The position numbers and the translations under genes were made by a program. Under the pieces are notes generated by a model. It saw nothing but the letters and a program-made list of their open reading frames with translations. It did no database searches and was not told where the DNA came from. From Taeniopygia guttata (Eukaryota > Chordata > Aves > Passeriformes > Estrildidae): a DNA stretch of 64,000 bases. The first letter of the stretch is position 1; every line of letters begins with the position of its first letter. The stretch covers positions 108,000,001 to 108,064,000 of the forward strand of contig NC_133026.1 in assembly GCF_048771995.1 (NCBI RefSeq). The letters are read 5' to 3'. Positions 35,286-48,300 of the stretch are shown in pieces.

Positions 35286-36599
35286 AGCTACTTTCAGGCA
35301 AATATAACTGCATAAGGGCATATGTAACAGAAGAAGTCACTCATGAAAAATATAACTCACAGAGTCTGCAGCACTACTGGAAGGTGCTGAGGTGTTGTAA
35401 TGATGGTTCTGGCAGAAGAAAATGTATAGGAAAGAACAGATGGATGTTCAAAGCTGTGTGTGGGAAATGTATCTTGTGATGCCCATTAGTGTCACGGCAA
35501 ATTTTGCTGCAAAAGCCCCATGTATTTTCAAAAGTGTACTTTTAAATGTGTAATACAACACTTCTAAGAAAATTTAGCACAGGCGCACTGAATCTGTGTT
35601 AATTCTCTGTACCTTCTCTGTCCTTACATTTTTGTTAACAGTATTTAAAGCTTCATTACCAGGCCAGATATTTTGTCTCATCACTCTTGTTTAAGGTTGA
35701 TGGATTTATCTGAACTTTGGATACTTTAAAGTAGGATTGAATGACAGAAAAAGTGTGTGCTAGCAAAGATATTATTTCATCCCTGAGAGTTTTTGCTTAA
35801 ATATCAAATTTTAAAAGTGTTCCTGTCTTATGAGTTTGACATCTGTCAGGTCAGAAACTGAGAGTGCAAGGAGTAAAATCAAAGCTATCTTCCTGTTCTT
35901 TCTCCATAGATTCTGTCTGATTAAATGATTCTACCCAGCTATGCAGGCAGTAGATAGAAAACTATCTTCTTGTAGCATATATTTTTGGTCAAAATGAAAA
36001 AAAAAATTGGACTTTCAGATTTCTCAGTTTTGTGCTATAAACCAAATCCCACTTCTTAGTCCAGCATGATGTGAGGGACAATGTCAACTTTGGTAAGCAC
36101 AAGTCTTCACCAAGCCCCATGAAATCTGATGCTTACATTTGTGAAATGTAAACCTCTCTGAAATCAAATGGGTTTGTTAAGGATGACATGATTTACTGAC
36201 ATGCTGCGCCTTGCAGGATTAAAGTCAGTTTATAGGTAAAAAATACTGGATGAGATACATTCCTCTTTATTGACAGGAAAAAAAGTGCTTAAGCAGACTG
36301 TAAGGTCTATACTATATGTGGCTAACAAGGCTTGAATTAATAAACATGCCCTACCTGGAAAGAAAAAGAGAAGGAGGGGGCAAGGACCATGAGAGAGAGG
36401 TTCATCTTCCAGATTTGGAGCATGGAAGTGATCTAAAAAGAGAAAAGATATCAGCAAGGGTCTCTCATTAAATAAATCAAACCAGTATTGGATCACCTGT
36501 AAAGGCCAAGGAAGGTAAAAGACTGAAGAAAGAGTCCAGTTAAAGGGAGCAACATTATGATTTCTCAGGTAGAATTCCTTGGTACTGCCAATATTATGC
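35286..36599. other. Noncoding spacer
   Basis: No gene, RNA gene or transposon recognised. Confidence 0.5.
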
Positions 36600-36740
36600 T
36601 CTGTCCATGGAATTGTTCAAGGCAAGGTTGAATGGATCTTCAAGAAATTGTTCTAGGGGAAGGTGTGTCTGCCCATGGCAGTGGGGTTTGAATTGGATGG
36701 TCTGTAGAGATTCTGCCAACTCAAACCATTCTATGATTCT
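36600..36740 (+). mobile_element. CR1 LINE 3'-terminal fragment
   Basis: A sense CR1 end: GTTCAAGGCAAGGTTGAATG, GTGTGTCTGCCCATGGCAG, GGGGTTTGAATTGGATGGTC and the diagnostic terminal CAAACCATTCTATGATTCT at 36740. About 140 bp survive. Confidence 0.92.
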
Positions 36741-39700
36741 TTGCCTGGGAAAGGACACCAATGACAATTTTTTTCCCGTGTGACAAGATAAAGTCAGGCC
36801 ATATGAAAGTACTTTACTAGTCGAACTCTAGAGCAAATTTTGTTACTTATGGCTTACATGAAGTAGCTCAGATGAGAGCTAATGATGAACAGATTGATAA
36901 TTGACACAGAAAAAGACTTTTGTCATGTGCCTTTGCTATAAATGAGAAGTTTGGAGGGATTGCAGTCTGACTGGATCTATTTTAATATTTAACAAAATAC
37001 TGATTTATTTTCTACCAGCAAGAAAGGCATACCAAAAAAAGGAAAAAAAAAAATAGGAGCTGTCCATGCTTTATTCACCCAGGTTATTTTATTCTGAAGA
37101 GTATGGTTAATAATTTTCATTCAACTCTAGCAGAAAAGGTAAATATAAAAAAATTGCAAATAAGCATGAAAGTAATTAATACTGTATATTGATGATATAT
37201 AAAATTATAGTTAGAAAGTGAATGCAATGGTGACCATAAACATAAAAAATTGTTGTTACAGTGAGCAGAAAGTTTATTGTTGAACAGAAAATTTTTTTAG
37301 TCTTTGAAGTTATAAAATCAGTTTTAAAATCTTGAAAGGTTAAGGATACAATACAAAGACACCCTATAATCTTTGAGATCCTAGGCTACATCTCACAGGT
37401 TGTTGAAAAAACACAGAATTAAACATTAACAGATGATCTTCAATTTCTTGCGAAAAAAAAAGACCACCAGTCTTCTGCCTGAAGGATTAAGGAAGAGACA
37501 AAATGGTCTTATACCATTGATGTAACCAATAACAGAAAGGGGCTAAAATAGCCAAGAGTGTGGGGCTCTGAGTGTGAACCAATGTGACACCACATAAGTT
37601 CATCTGCTGTGGCCATTCTCAAAAGGCAAGTGGGTGTTTGAAACCTGGAAAAAATTAAAAGAAGAAGGAAAGGCTGCAAGAAGATTCATCAAAAGTGAAA
37701 CAGGAGCTGTCACATGCCAGAAAACTGTGCACAGTATGAAGAGAGGATTGCTAACAGCATGATTATCACAGAAGACTTTGTCACGGAACAAGTGGAAAGT
37801 ACTGCAACTGAAGATGAATGGGCTACTACTCTGGAAACAAATGGAGCATTTATTAATTAAGTCAGAAACAGGTGCAGTGGAAAGTTTGGTAGTCAAAACC
37901 ACAATTAGCATTGGCAAAGCAGCCCGACGCACTGTTTAAGATATCCTGGATAGAAGATTGGCTTCTGCCCCAAAGCCAAACACATCAGGCAAAAGTGCCA
38001 GTAGTTAAGAAATTGGGAAGGGGAGAGGAGGAGAAGGATGTCTTTCAAGTGGATTAGAAGGACGAAGAAAGCAAAAATGAATCAAAATGTGCCAGAACTT
38101 CAGACTCCCCAAGAATGATACTGCAATAAAAAGTCAAAAAAATTTTAGGAGATCTCTTACAGGGAAAATAAAGATTCCTAAAAGAGCAGAGCGTTGAGCT
38201 GGAAAAAAAAATCCCAGTTATCCCAAATTATTCCTATCTTTAGGATTATAGAGTAGGAAAGAAAGAGCACAGAAAAATGAACGCATGTAATTCCTGAGAG
38301 TAGGAAGACATGTAGGAAGACATGTTTGGCCAACAAACCCTCAATATCCCTTTCTTTTAGGAAAAAAAGGAAGCAAGCTTAATTTATTTATGCCAGAAAA
38401 AAACCCCAAAAAACAAAACCAATAAAAGATGAGCAGAAAATCCAAGCAGTTCTGAGACTTGTTAGAACTCAAATTCACAGCTATAAAATTAATTGGAATT
38501 GTGTCCTATGTTATCTGAGGAAGATGGTCCAGCAGACCACAGGCTGCCTGCACAGGGAATAAGAAAAAAAATTATAATATCCATAGAGGGTAGGCTGACC
38601 TACCCTGATGGCTGACCAAGTGTAGAGGGTATAAAATGATTTGCTTCACAAACACATCCAGCAAACATGTGATTCAAATGTTATTACAGGGCTGAAAGAA
38701 CTTCTTTCTTTATTCCCAAGAAACACAGCAAGACTCCAGGATATCTTGTCATCAAACATTTGTCCTTTCTGAAATCTTCAACAGCATTCCTCTGTCTGTT
38801 CTTTACAGAAACTCTTCCTGTCTGTTTTTATTCTAACTCAATGATTACAGTATTTTTTTATATAACAGCAGCTTCCATTCAAAACATTAGTCATCAAATC
38901 CAGATAATCCAGACTAAAATTGATATTTTTGTATTGCATTTTATGTTTTTATTAATGTTGACTCAGGATGGCTATGAAATTTTTTTCAGTAAGCCTCTTT
39001 TTCAAAGTCAAAACAGCATATGATTGCTTTAGGTATATTTGCAGGTATATTTGTATACATGTATAATTGTAAAGTTGTAAGGAAAAAATAATTCATCTGC
39101 AGTCAGGTCAGAAGATAAAATAGGTAGATTGTGTGGTGTTGACAACATAAGTGACAAAATTTGAAGAAGCACATCACAAATGTCTGAAGACCTGATTTAA
39201 AACAATATTAAAATTATTTTATTTTAGTAAGAATATTCTTAAGATTCTATCTATTTTACATTTTTTTTTTGTCAGCACTTGGATGAAGGGCTTATAATAA
39301 AAAGTTTTTTCCAGAAACTCAATTAATAGAAAAGTATCAAAATCATAATATCATATTAAATGTTGGTATGAAATATATTTACGAAGTCAAAAGCATCCAA
39401 ACTGAATCTTCAGGCTAGGGTCAATACATTTTTCTGACAATTTTCAAGGCTGATTTTATGTTCCTACAAGAAGGAATAACAATGAATGTCTATGTTAACA
39501 TCTAATACAAATCTAAGCATGTCTGTTTGTGAGGCTAGATGCTTCCATAAGCTTCAGCAAACTCAAACAGTTGACTTTATCTGTTTATGTAGTCAACAGT
39601 AAGCTCTATTCCCTTCCTTCCTGCCAAACTTGACTACTAATTGCTTTCTGAACATTTACACATTGTCAGAAGTTGTATGAGACCAAAGATGGAGCAATTA

Positions 39701-41770
39701 TTTTCTACAGGTTATTTTCGGGGAAACCTTACAGAGAAATGTCACCCATTAAAGCAGCATGGAAAATATTTTCAGAACCACAGAGACTGTTGAAAAAACA
39801 CCTGAAATGCATACAGTTATGTCAAACCCAGAAGTTCAAAGGCTTTAGATAATATTTAAAAATGAGAAAGAAACAAATAAAAAAACTTTTGGGACTCTTC
39901 GAATACACATCTGAGACAGTGACCACATTAAATGCTATTTATAAAAGTAGATTCATCTTATGAATGAGCTGGTCAAACTAAAATTACACTAAAGAGCCAT
40001 TTGCTGTTTTAACTCCCTAATTTATTGTGAACCCATAATCCACTCTTAATCCACTCTGAGACCAATAAAAATGAGTAACAGAACCTGAACAAGAAAGAAC
40101 TAGTAAGGGTTTATGAGTGAAGTATCTTCAGCCCACAGAACCCACTGTAGTCCTGCAATGGATTTTTGTGGTCCCCACAACATAGTGGGGGTACCAATAG
40201 GGAGAGATTAGGGCAGATGCTGAGTGATGTAATCCAGAAGAAAAAACAGGCCCACAGGAAACACAGTTTCATAACTGCTTCGGAAGAAAAAAATGTCTTC
40301 TATCCAAATAAAAAATTTGTATTTCAATAGCTTCTCTGTTTTAGGGAAGACATAAAATCTGTCAAGAGAAGTCCTTACATAGTCAAAAACAGAGGTGGTT
40401 ACTTTGAACCAATTCTAATCTCTTGTATCTTATTTAATTATCACATAACATATTATTATAATTTCAATTTTATTTTAATTATTTAGTTATAACATTAAAA
40501 TAAAATTGCTATTGATATTTAAAAAGAAGACTAGGGACTTGTTTTGTTTATTTTCTAAAAATTTAAATGGCATCCATTCTACATTTCCATCTGAGCCACA
40601 ATTGCAAAATAAAAGACCATTTATGTGCACCTTGTGCACGTGTTTTCAAAGGCAATTTCAGTGCATTATGTGAAAGAACTCCTGCAGGTCCACAGGTTTC
40701 TTATGTTGCCAACAGAGCAAAATGTATTGAAAATAGATGTGAATCATAACTCCCTGGTGAATGACATTCAAACACTGGCACCATTTATGGAATGATGACT
40801 GCAAGTTTCAATACTTTTTTAACCACAGGAACTTGGCCTTTACCACTTTCATAAATGTGTTCTATGTTCTTACCATTAATATTTCACAAAAAGAGATTTT
40901 TCACTCAAACATACTCATTCTGATTTTGAAGGAAGATGACAGTTCAAAATTTCAGACCGTGGCACAAAGCATAAAATATTCAATCAATTGACCTCAAACC
41001 TTCATGTTGCTATATTAAAATAATTTAGTGGACAATTCATCAGGAAGAAAAATTATAACTTTATGATAACATTTCCCATAGCTGAAAACATTCTCCATCT
41101 TTGCTTACATCTTAATTGGAAAAATGGAGGGTTCAAATGCAGATGGGCTAGGAAAAGGGATGGGTCAAGTAATAATGAAGAGTATTTATGTATGGAATTA
41201 CTATGAATGTAAAACAACAGAATGAGAATTTATGTTTTGTATTTCATGTCAGTTTTCATACTACATACATAAAAGTAAGAGAGGAGGGAAAATGCCTTGT
41301 CTAGTAATGCCTTTCTCAGCCAAACAATTTCCAGACTAATTTAGAAATCAGACTTTTAAGTTTCATAGGTATAAATCAAAGGTATGTCTGATAATCTTAT
41401 AAATTATAACTTAAAAAAAAAAGTACAAGTGACTGGAATTTGGGTGACTGTAATTGTGATGAAATCTTTTTTTGTTGGACTAGGAGTTCCAGCCCCTTCC
41501 TTTGGGGGCCACCTGCAGCCTGCATAAAGAGCATTAACAAATTAGGACTGCTCTTTAAAGTCTCAGCCAACAATAATGAAGTTTTAAAAAATTGTTAGTG
41601 CTGAAACATCATAGCATAACTCTGGAAGAAAATCAGAGGGATTGATTCTGAAATCAGAGGGGGTGATTCTGGCTATCACCACCTGGTGCTATGTGTTTTT
41701 CTGGACTGCTGCTGTGTGTTTCTCTTCTTGCCATTCAAGAGCTGTAGAAACATTTCACTCACCCCAACCT
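36741..41770. other. Noncoding stretch with a purine-rich part
   Basis: About 5 kb with no supported gene. From roughly 37440 to 38420 the plus strand is strongly A- and G-rich and contains an AATAAAAAG-type signal near 38125, but no frame resembles a known protein. A 12 bp tandem duplication (GTAGGAAGACAT) lies at 38300-38323. At 40430-40510 the sequence is extremely AT-rich. The two adjacent 21 bp copies near 41630-41671 (AAATCAGAGGG..TGATTCTG) form a small tandem duplication. Confidence 0.5.
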
Positions 41771-42309
41771 GACCAAGAAGGCCAGCTGTATCTTGAAATG
41801 TATTAGGAACAGCATTTCCAGAAGGTTGAGGAGGTGAACCTTTCCTTCTGCTCCTGGAGCATTGTGTCCAGTTCTATGTTTCTCAGTACAAGAGACATGG
41901 AGATTCTTGATTCGCTAGCACACGCATATGAAGATGATTGGAGACTGAAATACTTCATTTATGAGGAAATGCTGAGGGAACTTGTCTTGTTTAGCCTGGA
42001 AAATACTGAGAGAAGAGGATGGACGTAGACTCTTCTCAGTGGTGCAGAGCAATATGACAGAGGCAACAAGCAGAAAATGATGCTCAGGAAGTTTCACCGG
42101 AAACAAGAAAGGACTTCTTTGCTGTGCAGGTGACAGTGCACTGGAACAGATTGTCCTGAGAGGTTGTGAAGTCTCCCTTGCTGAAGATACTCAAAAGCTG
42201 TCTGTACAAAATCCTGAGCACTCTGTATGGTATTTTGCTTGTGTAAGGAGGTTGGACCAGATGACATCCAGTGGTCCCTTCCAGCCTTACTGGTTCTGTG
42301 TATTCTGTT
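41771..42309 (+). mobile_element. CR1 LINE, sense, about 540 bp
   Basis: A sense CR1 covering the ORF2 C-terminal region and 3' end. The frame KKASCILKCIRNSISRR is readable at 41775-41828, followed by a stop. Then come CATTGTGTCCAGTTCTATG, CTCAGTACAAGAGACATGG, a CATTTATGAGGAAATGCTGAGG region, TTTAGCCTGGAAAATACTG, CAGACTCTTCTCAGTGG-like sequence and TGCACTGGAACAGATTGTCC. The end is GGAGGTTGGACCAGATGAC, CCCTTCCAGCC and TTCTGTGTATTCTGT. A short internal deletion lies near 42010-42025 relative to the usual layout. Confidence 0.93.
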
Positions 42310-45300
42310 AGTGTCATATGCACAAATCCCTTTAAAATTAAATGTAAGCTAAAAGGCTGACAGGATACTCAAAGCCCTTTGACCTGGGATGGGAATTAGG
42401 TAACTGTCTACCAACTTTTTTTTAAAGCCTGTCACTAGACTTTACTCAAACTGTTCTCTTTCCCAAGGTGCTGGTGAAGCTGCAGAGGGGTAAATAATCA
42501 TAAAAGGGACAAGAGCTGGTTTGCTTCATTATAAAATAGCACAGCCTGGCAGGATAATGAGTATGTTATTGTTTCATCAAGAACAACCAAATGTACCTGA
42601 TTTAAAGGGGATGGAGAGGAATAGGGGAAGAATCAGCTTTTTGTAATATTAAGCCCATGAGAGTTTTTCCTTGTAAAAGTAATTTCTTCATTAAAACTGT
42701 AATTGAAATGGGACGTGCTGTTCAACAAGTTCAGTGTTTTATATATGCCATTGAGATCCCACGACGTGTCTAAAAATGAAATTCATATTAATCACTGACG
42801 TCCTAATCCTCCTGATATAAGATCTATATTCAGGGATATGTTCTCTTCTGAAACACCAGAATCAATTCTGAAAATGAGATTTTAGATTAGCTCTTTAGGT
42901 AGTCTACTCATAGGCTCATCCATATGAAATTTGTTATGTGCTTTCACAGCATCTGGGGATAAAGAGCTTCTCACAGTGCTCACATTTGTCATACATGGTT
43001 AGAAACCTAAGGTACCATTCATACACTTCACTTTGTAGTTCTTCTGAAAACATCAATCACAATCTGCCACTCTTTCCTACAGTGATTGGACAAGTCACTG
43101 TTCTGAACACAGCATAAACCCCAAGGTCATTTTTCCCTAATTATTTTGGTCTGCTCTAGAAACTTCATAAAAAGTTCATAAAAAGGCTTGTGAAAAAGAC
43201 AGGCATTTAAAAAGAGACATTTTACTATCTGACATCTTTACTTTCTATGCATTGCTCTTTATTTGCTCTTTTGACTACATTTTATAGCAAGGTGCAGATT
43301 CCAGTAATAAATCTGCATTAGAATTCCATCAAAACTACCACGTTTATGTGTTTCACTATAAGCAGTAAAGGTACCAGAGACTGCCTTATTTTCTAATTCC
43401 TTTCTCTTTCAGTCCACATTCTTTCAAAATGAATTTTTGATACAATTTCTCCTCACAATTCACAGTGACAATACAAGTAATAAGAACGTGTAAGGTGTGA
43501 AATGGTCTTTCATAGTTAATCTGCAATACTGGGGGAACATTTCAAATACATGCAAGAAATAGTCAAACCAATGAATATGGTTTCTTTTCAGAGGAACAAG
43601 TTAGGATAGTAAAATACAAATCTTTCAATCCATAATAACCCATAAAGATATACTTTATTGGACAGAAAATTCATATAATTCCAAACTTCTTAATCATGTC
43701 TTAAGGTCAAAATAATTCTATCCAAGTTTTACGAAGCAGAAATAGGTATAATGGCATTTATGTGGTTTTCATATTTCTTTTGGAAGTAAATTCTTCTGCA
43801 CTCTTCGCAGACAAAGCAGAAATGTGAATAATAAGATGCAAATGTACTTCCAAGGTGTTTTAGCACCTTCAGTATGGCATTTGCAAAATTTGCATTGTCT
43901 TAATCACTTACTTCACAGGCTTGCAAAAAATACAAAGTTCCATGCTTTCCACTAATGTCGAAAATGAATCAAATACAAATCCACACTGTGCACTGCATGG
44001 TTCCCATCTTGTTTGTAGTTTAAAGGATCAACTTGAACAAATATCAGCCCCATTTTGTCAGGATTTAGAAGCTAACTCTCTCATGCATGTTTTTGGAAAC
44101 TTAATAGTGTGTGGATTTACAGATATTCCAGGTAAACTGCCAACATCTGGGGATAAAGAGATTTTTCTTTGTTAAGTATAATAGACACTATGTACAAATA
44201 TAGTCTTTATATCCCTCTAGAGGCACAAATTAGAGAAAATTTATTTATTCCATAAAACAGGTTTTTCTAATAAATTGCAAAGTACTTTTAATATATTTTA
44301 TTCTTCAGCTGCCTTTAGTTTATTATAAAAATGTAATTTTTTATTGTGAGGTCTTTACCTGAATGCAATGAATATCTGAACAGAAGATGGAACTGGAACC
44401 GCAGATGCTTAAAAAAACAAAAAAAAAAACTCAAATCAAAATAAACTAAATATTCCCAAACAAAATCCCACTACTCAAATTAATTTCTTTTTTCTTTTCC
44501 TTTACTGAAAATTATGGTTGCATTCCTCCATTTTAAATAATTTCTTAGAAATGGTGGCTAGAAATTTTCAGATCAATTTGTTTGTTTACATGCTAAACAG
44601 AGTGTCTCATTCATATTCCTACTGTCCAAAAATCTTTTCTTTTGTGTTTGCACAGCCCTGTACTATTATTTCTGGGTGCTCTTTCTAAAATGAGAACCAA
44701 AAGATACACACGACAGGAAAAAATAAATCTTCTGATCATCAGTGATTTCAGAGAAGCATGGTGGACATTTAAAGTAAAAAATTTTTATACCAGCAAAAAG
44801 CCATCCTTTGCCCCATGCTACCGATTTAAAGAACAATGCAGCAATATCAGCTGATTCTAGGCCACAAAATCCAAGATAACCATCCCTTAAACTGTGAATT
44901 TCCTTCTCCTCACATACCTAAGTTGATTTATCCTGAATTTCTCAGAACTTATGCTCTGTCTTTCTACCTTACTTTTCCATTTACATCACCATGACTACTT
45001 AGTGCCTCCACTGCAGGGTGTCACAGGGTATAAGAGCAGAAGATAAGCATGACAAAGAAGAAGGGACTGAGTTTTATTGAAGGACTAGCAATCCATCTTG
45101 CTTCACAAACCGCAGCCAGGGGTAGATATTTTTCTCTTGGAATTACATATGTATGTGTCTGAAATAGCTCATTCGAAACCTGCTCCTCCTGAACTAATCT
45201 TAATTGGAAAAGGGCATTGTTCAGACTGCTGCCACACAAAACACATCAACAGAATCCCTCTTGATTCAGTGTGCTTTGCCATGTCTTGCTCTATATTTCA

Positions 45301-48300
45301 GTTTGTCTGTGGAAGAGTCTTCCTAAAAGAAACTCGTTCAAGCGCATACTTAAGTTTTCACACCCTCTTAAACCATAATGGGAAAGCTTAAAATTAAACT
45401 CTAAAGGTCAGATTTTCAAAGGAATCAATATGAGTTAAGCATCTCACCTTATTAAGCATTATTTGAAAATTCCATCTGTGCATTTTGGCAGCTAATTTTT
45501 TAACTGTGAGGATCTAGACCTAATTATTTTTCTGCTCATGGATGACCTCAAAAAGTCTAGTGGTTAATTGTTTTCTGGATTTAGGGCATGAGCATTGTGA
45601 CCCCTACATGATACTGAAACATTCTAGCAGAGTTAAGGACACTTTTGTGGATTTATGATGCTTAAAACATAAATGTCAAATCTATTACAGAAACCTCGGG
45701 GCTGCAAAGAGGGTAAATAGTCATAGTTCCTTCAGTTGTGGTAGAAAGACATAGATTTTCATGAGTTGAAGGTCTGATTCAAATCCTTTAAAATTGAATT
45801 AGTTATCATTGTATTTTCTAGCTGTGAGAATGTCACACAACTGGCTGTACAACTGCAGCACATCTCGACATTCAGCTTTTGCCAGAAGTGTTGCTATTAA
45901 AAAATATGCATGCATGTTAGACCTGCTTCCCTGATGACAGACTCATGAGAAATAAGGCATTCTGAAGGCAGAGGAAGGAGGAGGGAATGTGAGGGACATA
46001 AACAGTCATAATTTCATAAAGAATAAAAGCAACTGACTTAAGATAGCCTCCAATCAATAATTTAAAAAGTATTAATTATTATTTCTTGTGGAGAGGGAAT
46101 ACTAATTCAACTCACGATAATCTAGCTGTTACACTTTCTGTACAAGAAACATTGTGCGATGGCTTTGCACAGATATGCAAATGAAAAAATGCCCCCAGGC
46201 TGTCTACATGCAGCTCTGAATTCTGTTGGAAGTGGTTGAGTGGTTGGTTTGTTCCTAAGCTGTGACACTGTCCTCTCCTCACTCTTTCACCTCTTGGGAA
46301 GAAGCAGTCTTGGTTTTCATAACACTTATGCATCTGCACAGTTTAAGTGGAACCTGATTCTTCAAACCCATGAGTGTGTGAGGAGCTGAGAGGATCCAGT
46401 AACCTGTGCGGTGGGTAGATGAACGTTGTATGAAGTCAGGACACTTTTTCAAAAAAAAAAAAAAGGTATGTTACCCTACATGGTATAAATAAATGTACAT
46501 CTCTGGGAACCCAGGAAGTACATGTCATGTTACCACCAAAAGCCTTTACACCAGTGATCATGTGCAAAAAAAAAAAAAAAAAAAAAAGGCAGGGGGACTT
46601 GCCAACTGAAGCTGTTGAAATCTAACATAAGGTGACTGAATACCTAAAGTATGTACAGCTCTTAGTTTTATACCGGCCTGTCCACATCCTCAGAAAATTA
46701 AGAGGTCATAGAAGCAGAGGTCGACCCTCAATCATACAGCTTCTCCTGGCAGAGACCTGACCCAGTGCTAATGAACCAGCCCATAAAATTCACCTCAATC
46801 TGGCTGTCTCTGAAGAACACATCCGGTAACTTGTTCATCCCTGTATGTTTATCCAATGCTTCATTTGCTCCATTTGGATCAAAGGCAGTCCTTGCCATCC
46901 TTAGAGACGGAGTGAGAGCACAGGCGAGACCTTTAGCACTCTTCCCCCCCCGCCCCCCCACCTCAGAAATTCATATAGGACCACTCAGGGTAGTTACTTT
47001 GAAAAGAACTGTTACGTTTTCTAAACAATCTGTGCTCTAATAAGTCTTTCACATCAAAAGTCTTTAAAAATTGAACCAAGAATAAACCTTATTTTTCTCT
47101 TCTTGCTAGGACAACAGTGACTGCACAATTGAACAGTTCTCTAGTGGGTTACAATTTTAATTTTGAGAAACTGTATGACAATTAATGACAATAAAAAGAA
47201 AAAAAAATACTAGCACATTTATATAATTATGAACAAATAATAACAGAGAAGCTTTAAAGAATCAGTAATGCAGCCAAATAGGCTGAAGAATATATTTACA
47301 CATCAAAACGAATTATCTAAGTGTTCAAGATAATCTGCAGACCCAGTATAAAAGACATAAATGTGAATTCACCTCTAACGTTCTCTGGTTAAGATAACAG
47401 AAAAATAATCAAGAATATGAACCTTGTTGGGTCAACTGGTATATTGGAAATACCATATTAACTACATGAAATCATGAGGTAAAGCATGTGAAAATTCTCA
47501 GCAGCTTCTTCCTTCTGTTTACAAACTTCTTACAGCTTGGTCACTCTCCAGCTCCTTCAAAATGGAAATTAATCAAAATCTCATCTTTTCCTTTTGAAAG
47601 ATGTTGCCACAAAAAGCTTCAAACCATGACTCACAAACGAGGAGGCAAATGATGCTTCTATAAATATATCATTAAATATAAAAACCAGAGACTTCTATAA
47701 GATCCTTTTTTCAAGAAGAGGAAAGAAGCGATAATTTTTTCATTATGATTCTTACAGGGTTTGCAATTAGAAGGGCTGCATAAAGTCAGCAAAGCTGTGG
47801 AGGAAATATGCTCAGTATTGCAGAACTTTACTGGAAGCATTCATACCTCTTGCTGCTCTTTCCCTAGAAAATCATATGAATGAGAGCAGAAGAAACAAGA
47901 TTTGGTCAGCTGTGTCACTCTCCATGCTAGACTGATCCCACGGCTCACTCTTAGCCTTTATGTTCTCTTTATTTTTATAAACATTGTTCAACAGGTCCAT
48001 AAAAACTCTTCGCTTCAGGGGAATATTCTTATTGGCTTGCAAGAAACTAGGGATTTACATGAAAAAATAGTCACAAAAGCATTCTGATCTGAATGCTGAA
48101 CATACCTATAGTTATTCCAGGTATTAATATTTGAAGATTCTTTTTCCTAGTAAAGAATTAATTAATTAGTTCCTTGACAAGGCTTTTGATGATTATCAAA
48201 TAATGGTGATACATCTGGTTCCAGCTGATGCAGCAAAACATTTTTAGTCTCCAATAAAAGGGTCTGGAGTTTGTGAGACTTTTTTTCCCTATTTCTCTTC

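Noticed and set aside
35149..35479. Frames with SFPPSIPPS or GGREGGMEGG
   Set aside because: Translations of the GGAA/GGGA purine repeat.
37600..37932. 110-codon minus-strand frame with hydrophobic stretches
   Set aside because: No recognisable domain. It is antisense to a purine-rich tract, which naturally yields hydrophobic (TTC, CTT-rich) codons.
46490..46587. Sequence before the 22-A run as a SINE or processed retroposon
   Set aside because: No tRNA-like or 5S-like head, no LINE-derived tail and no flanking duplication could be seen.
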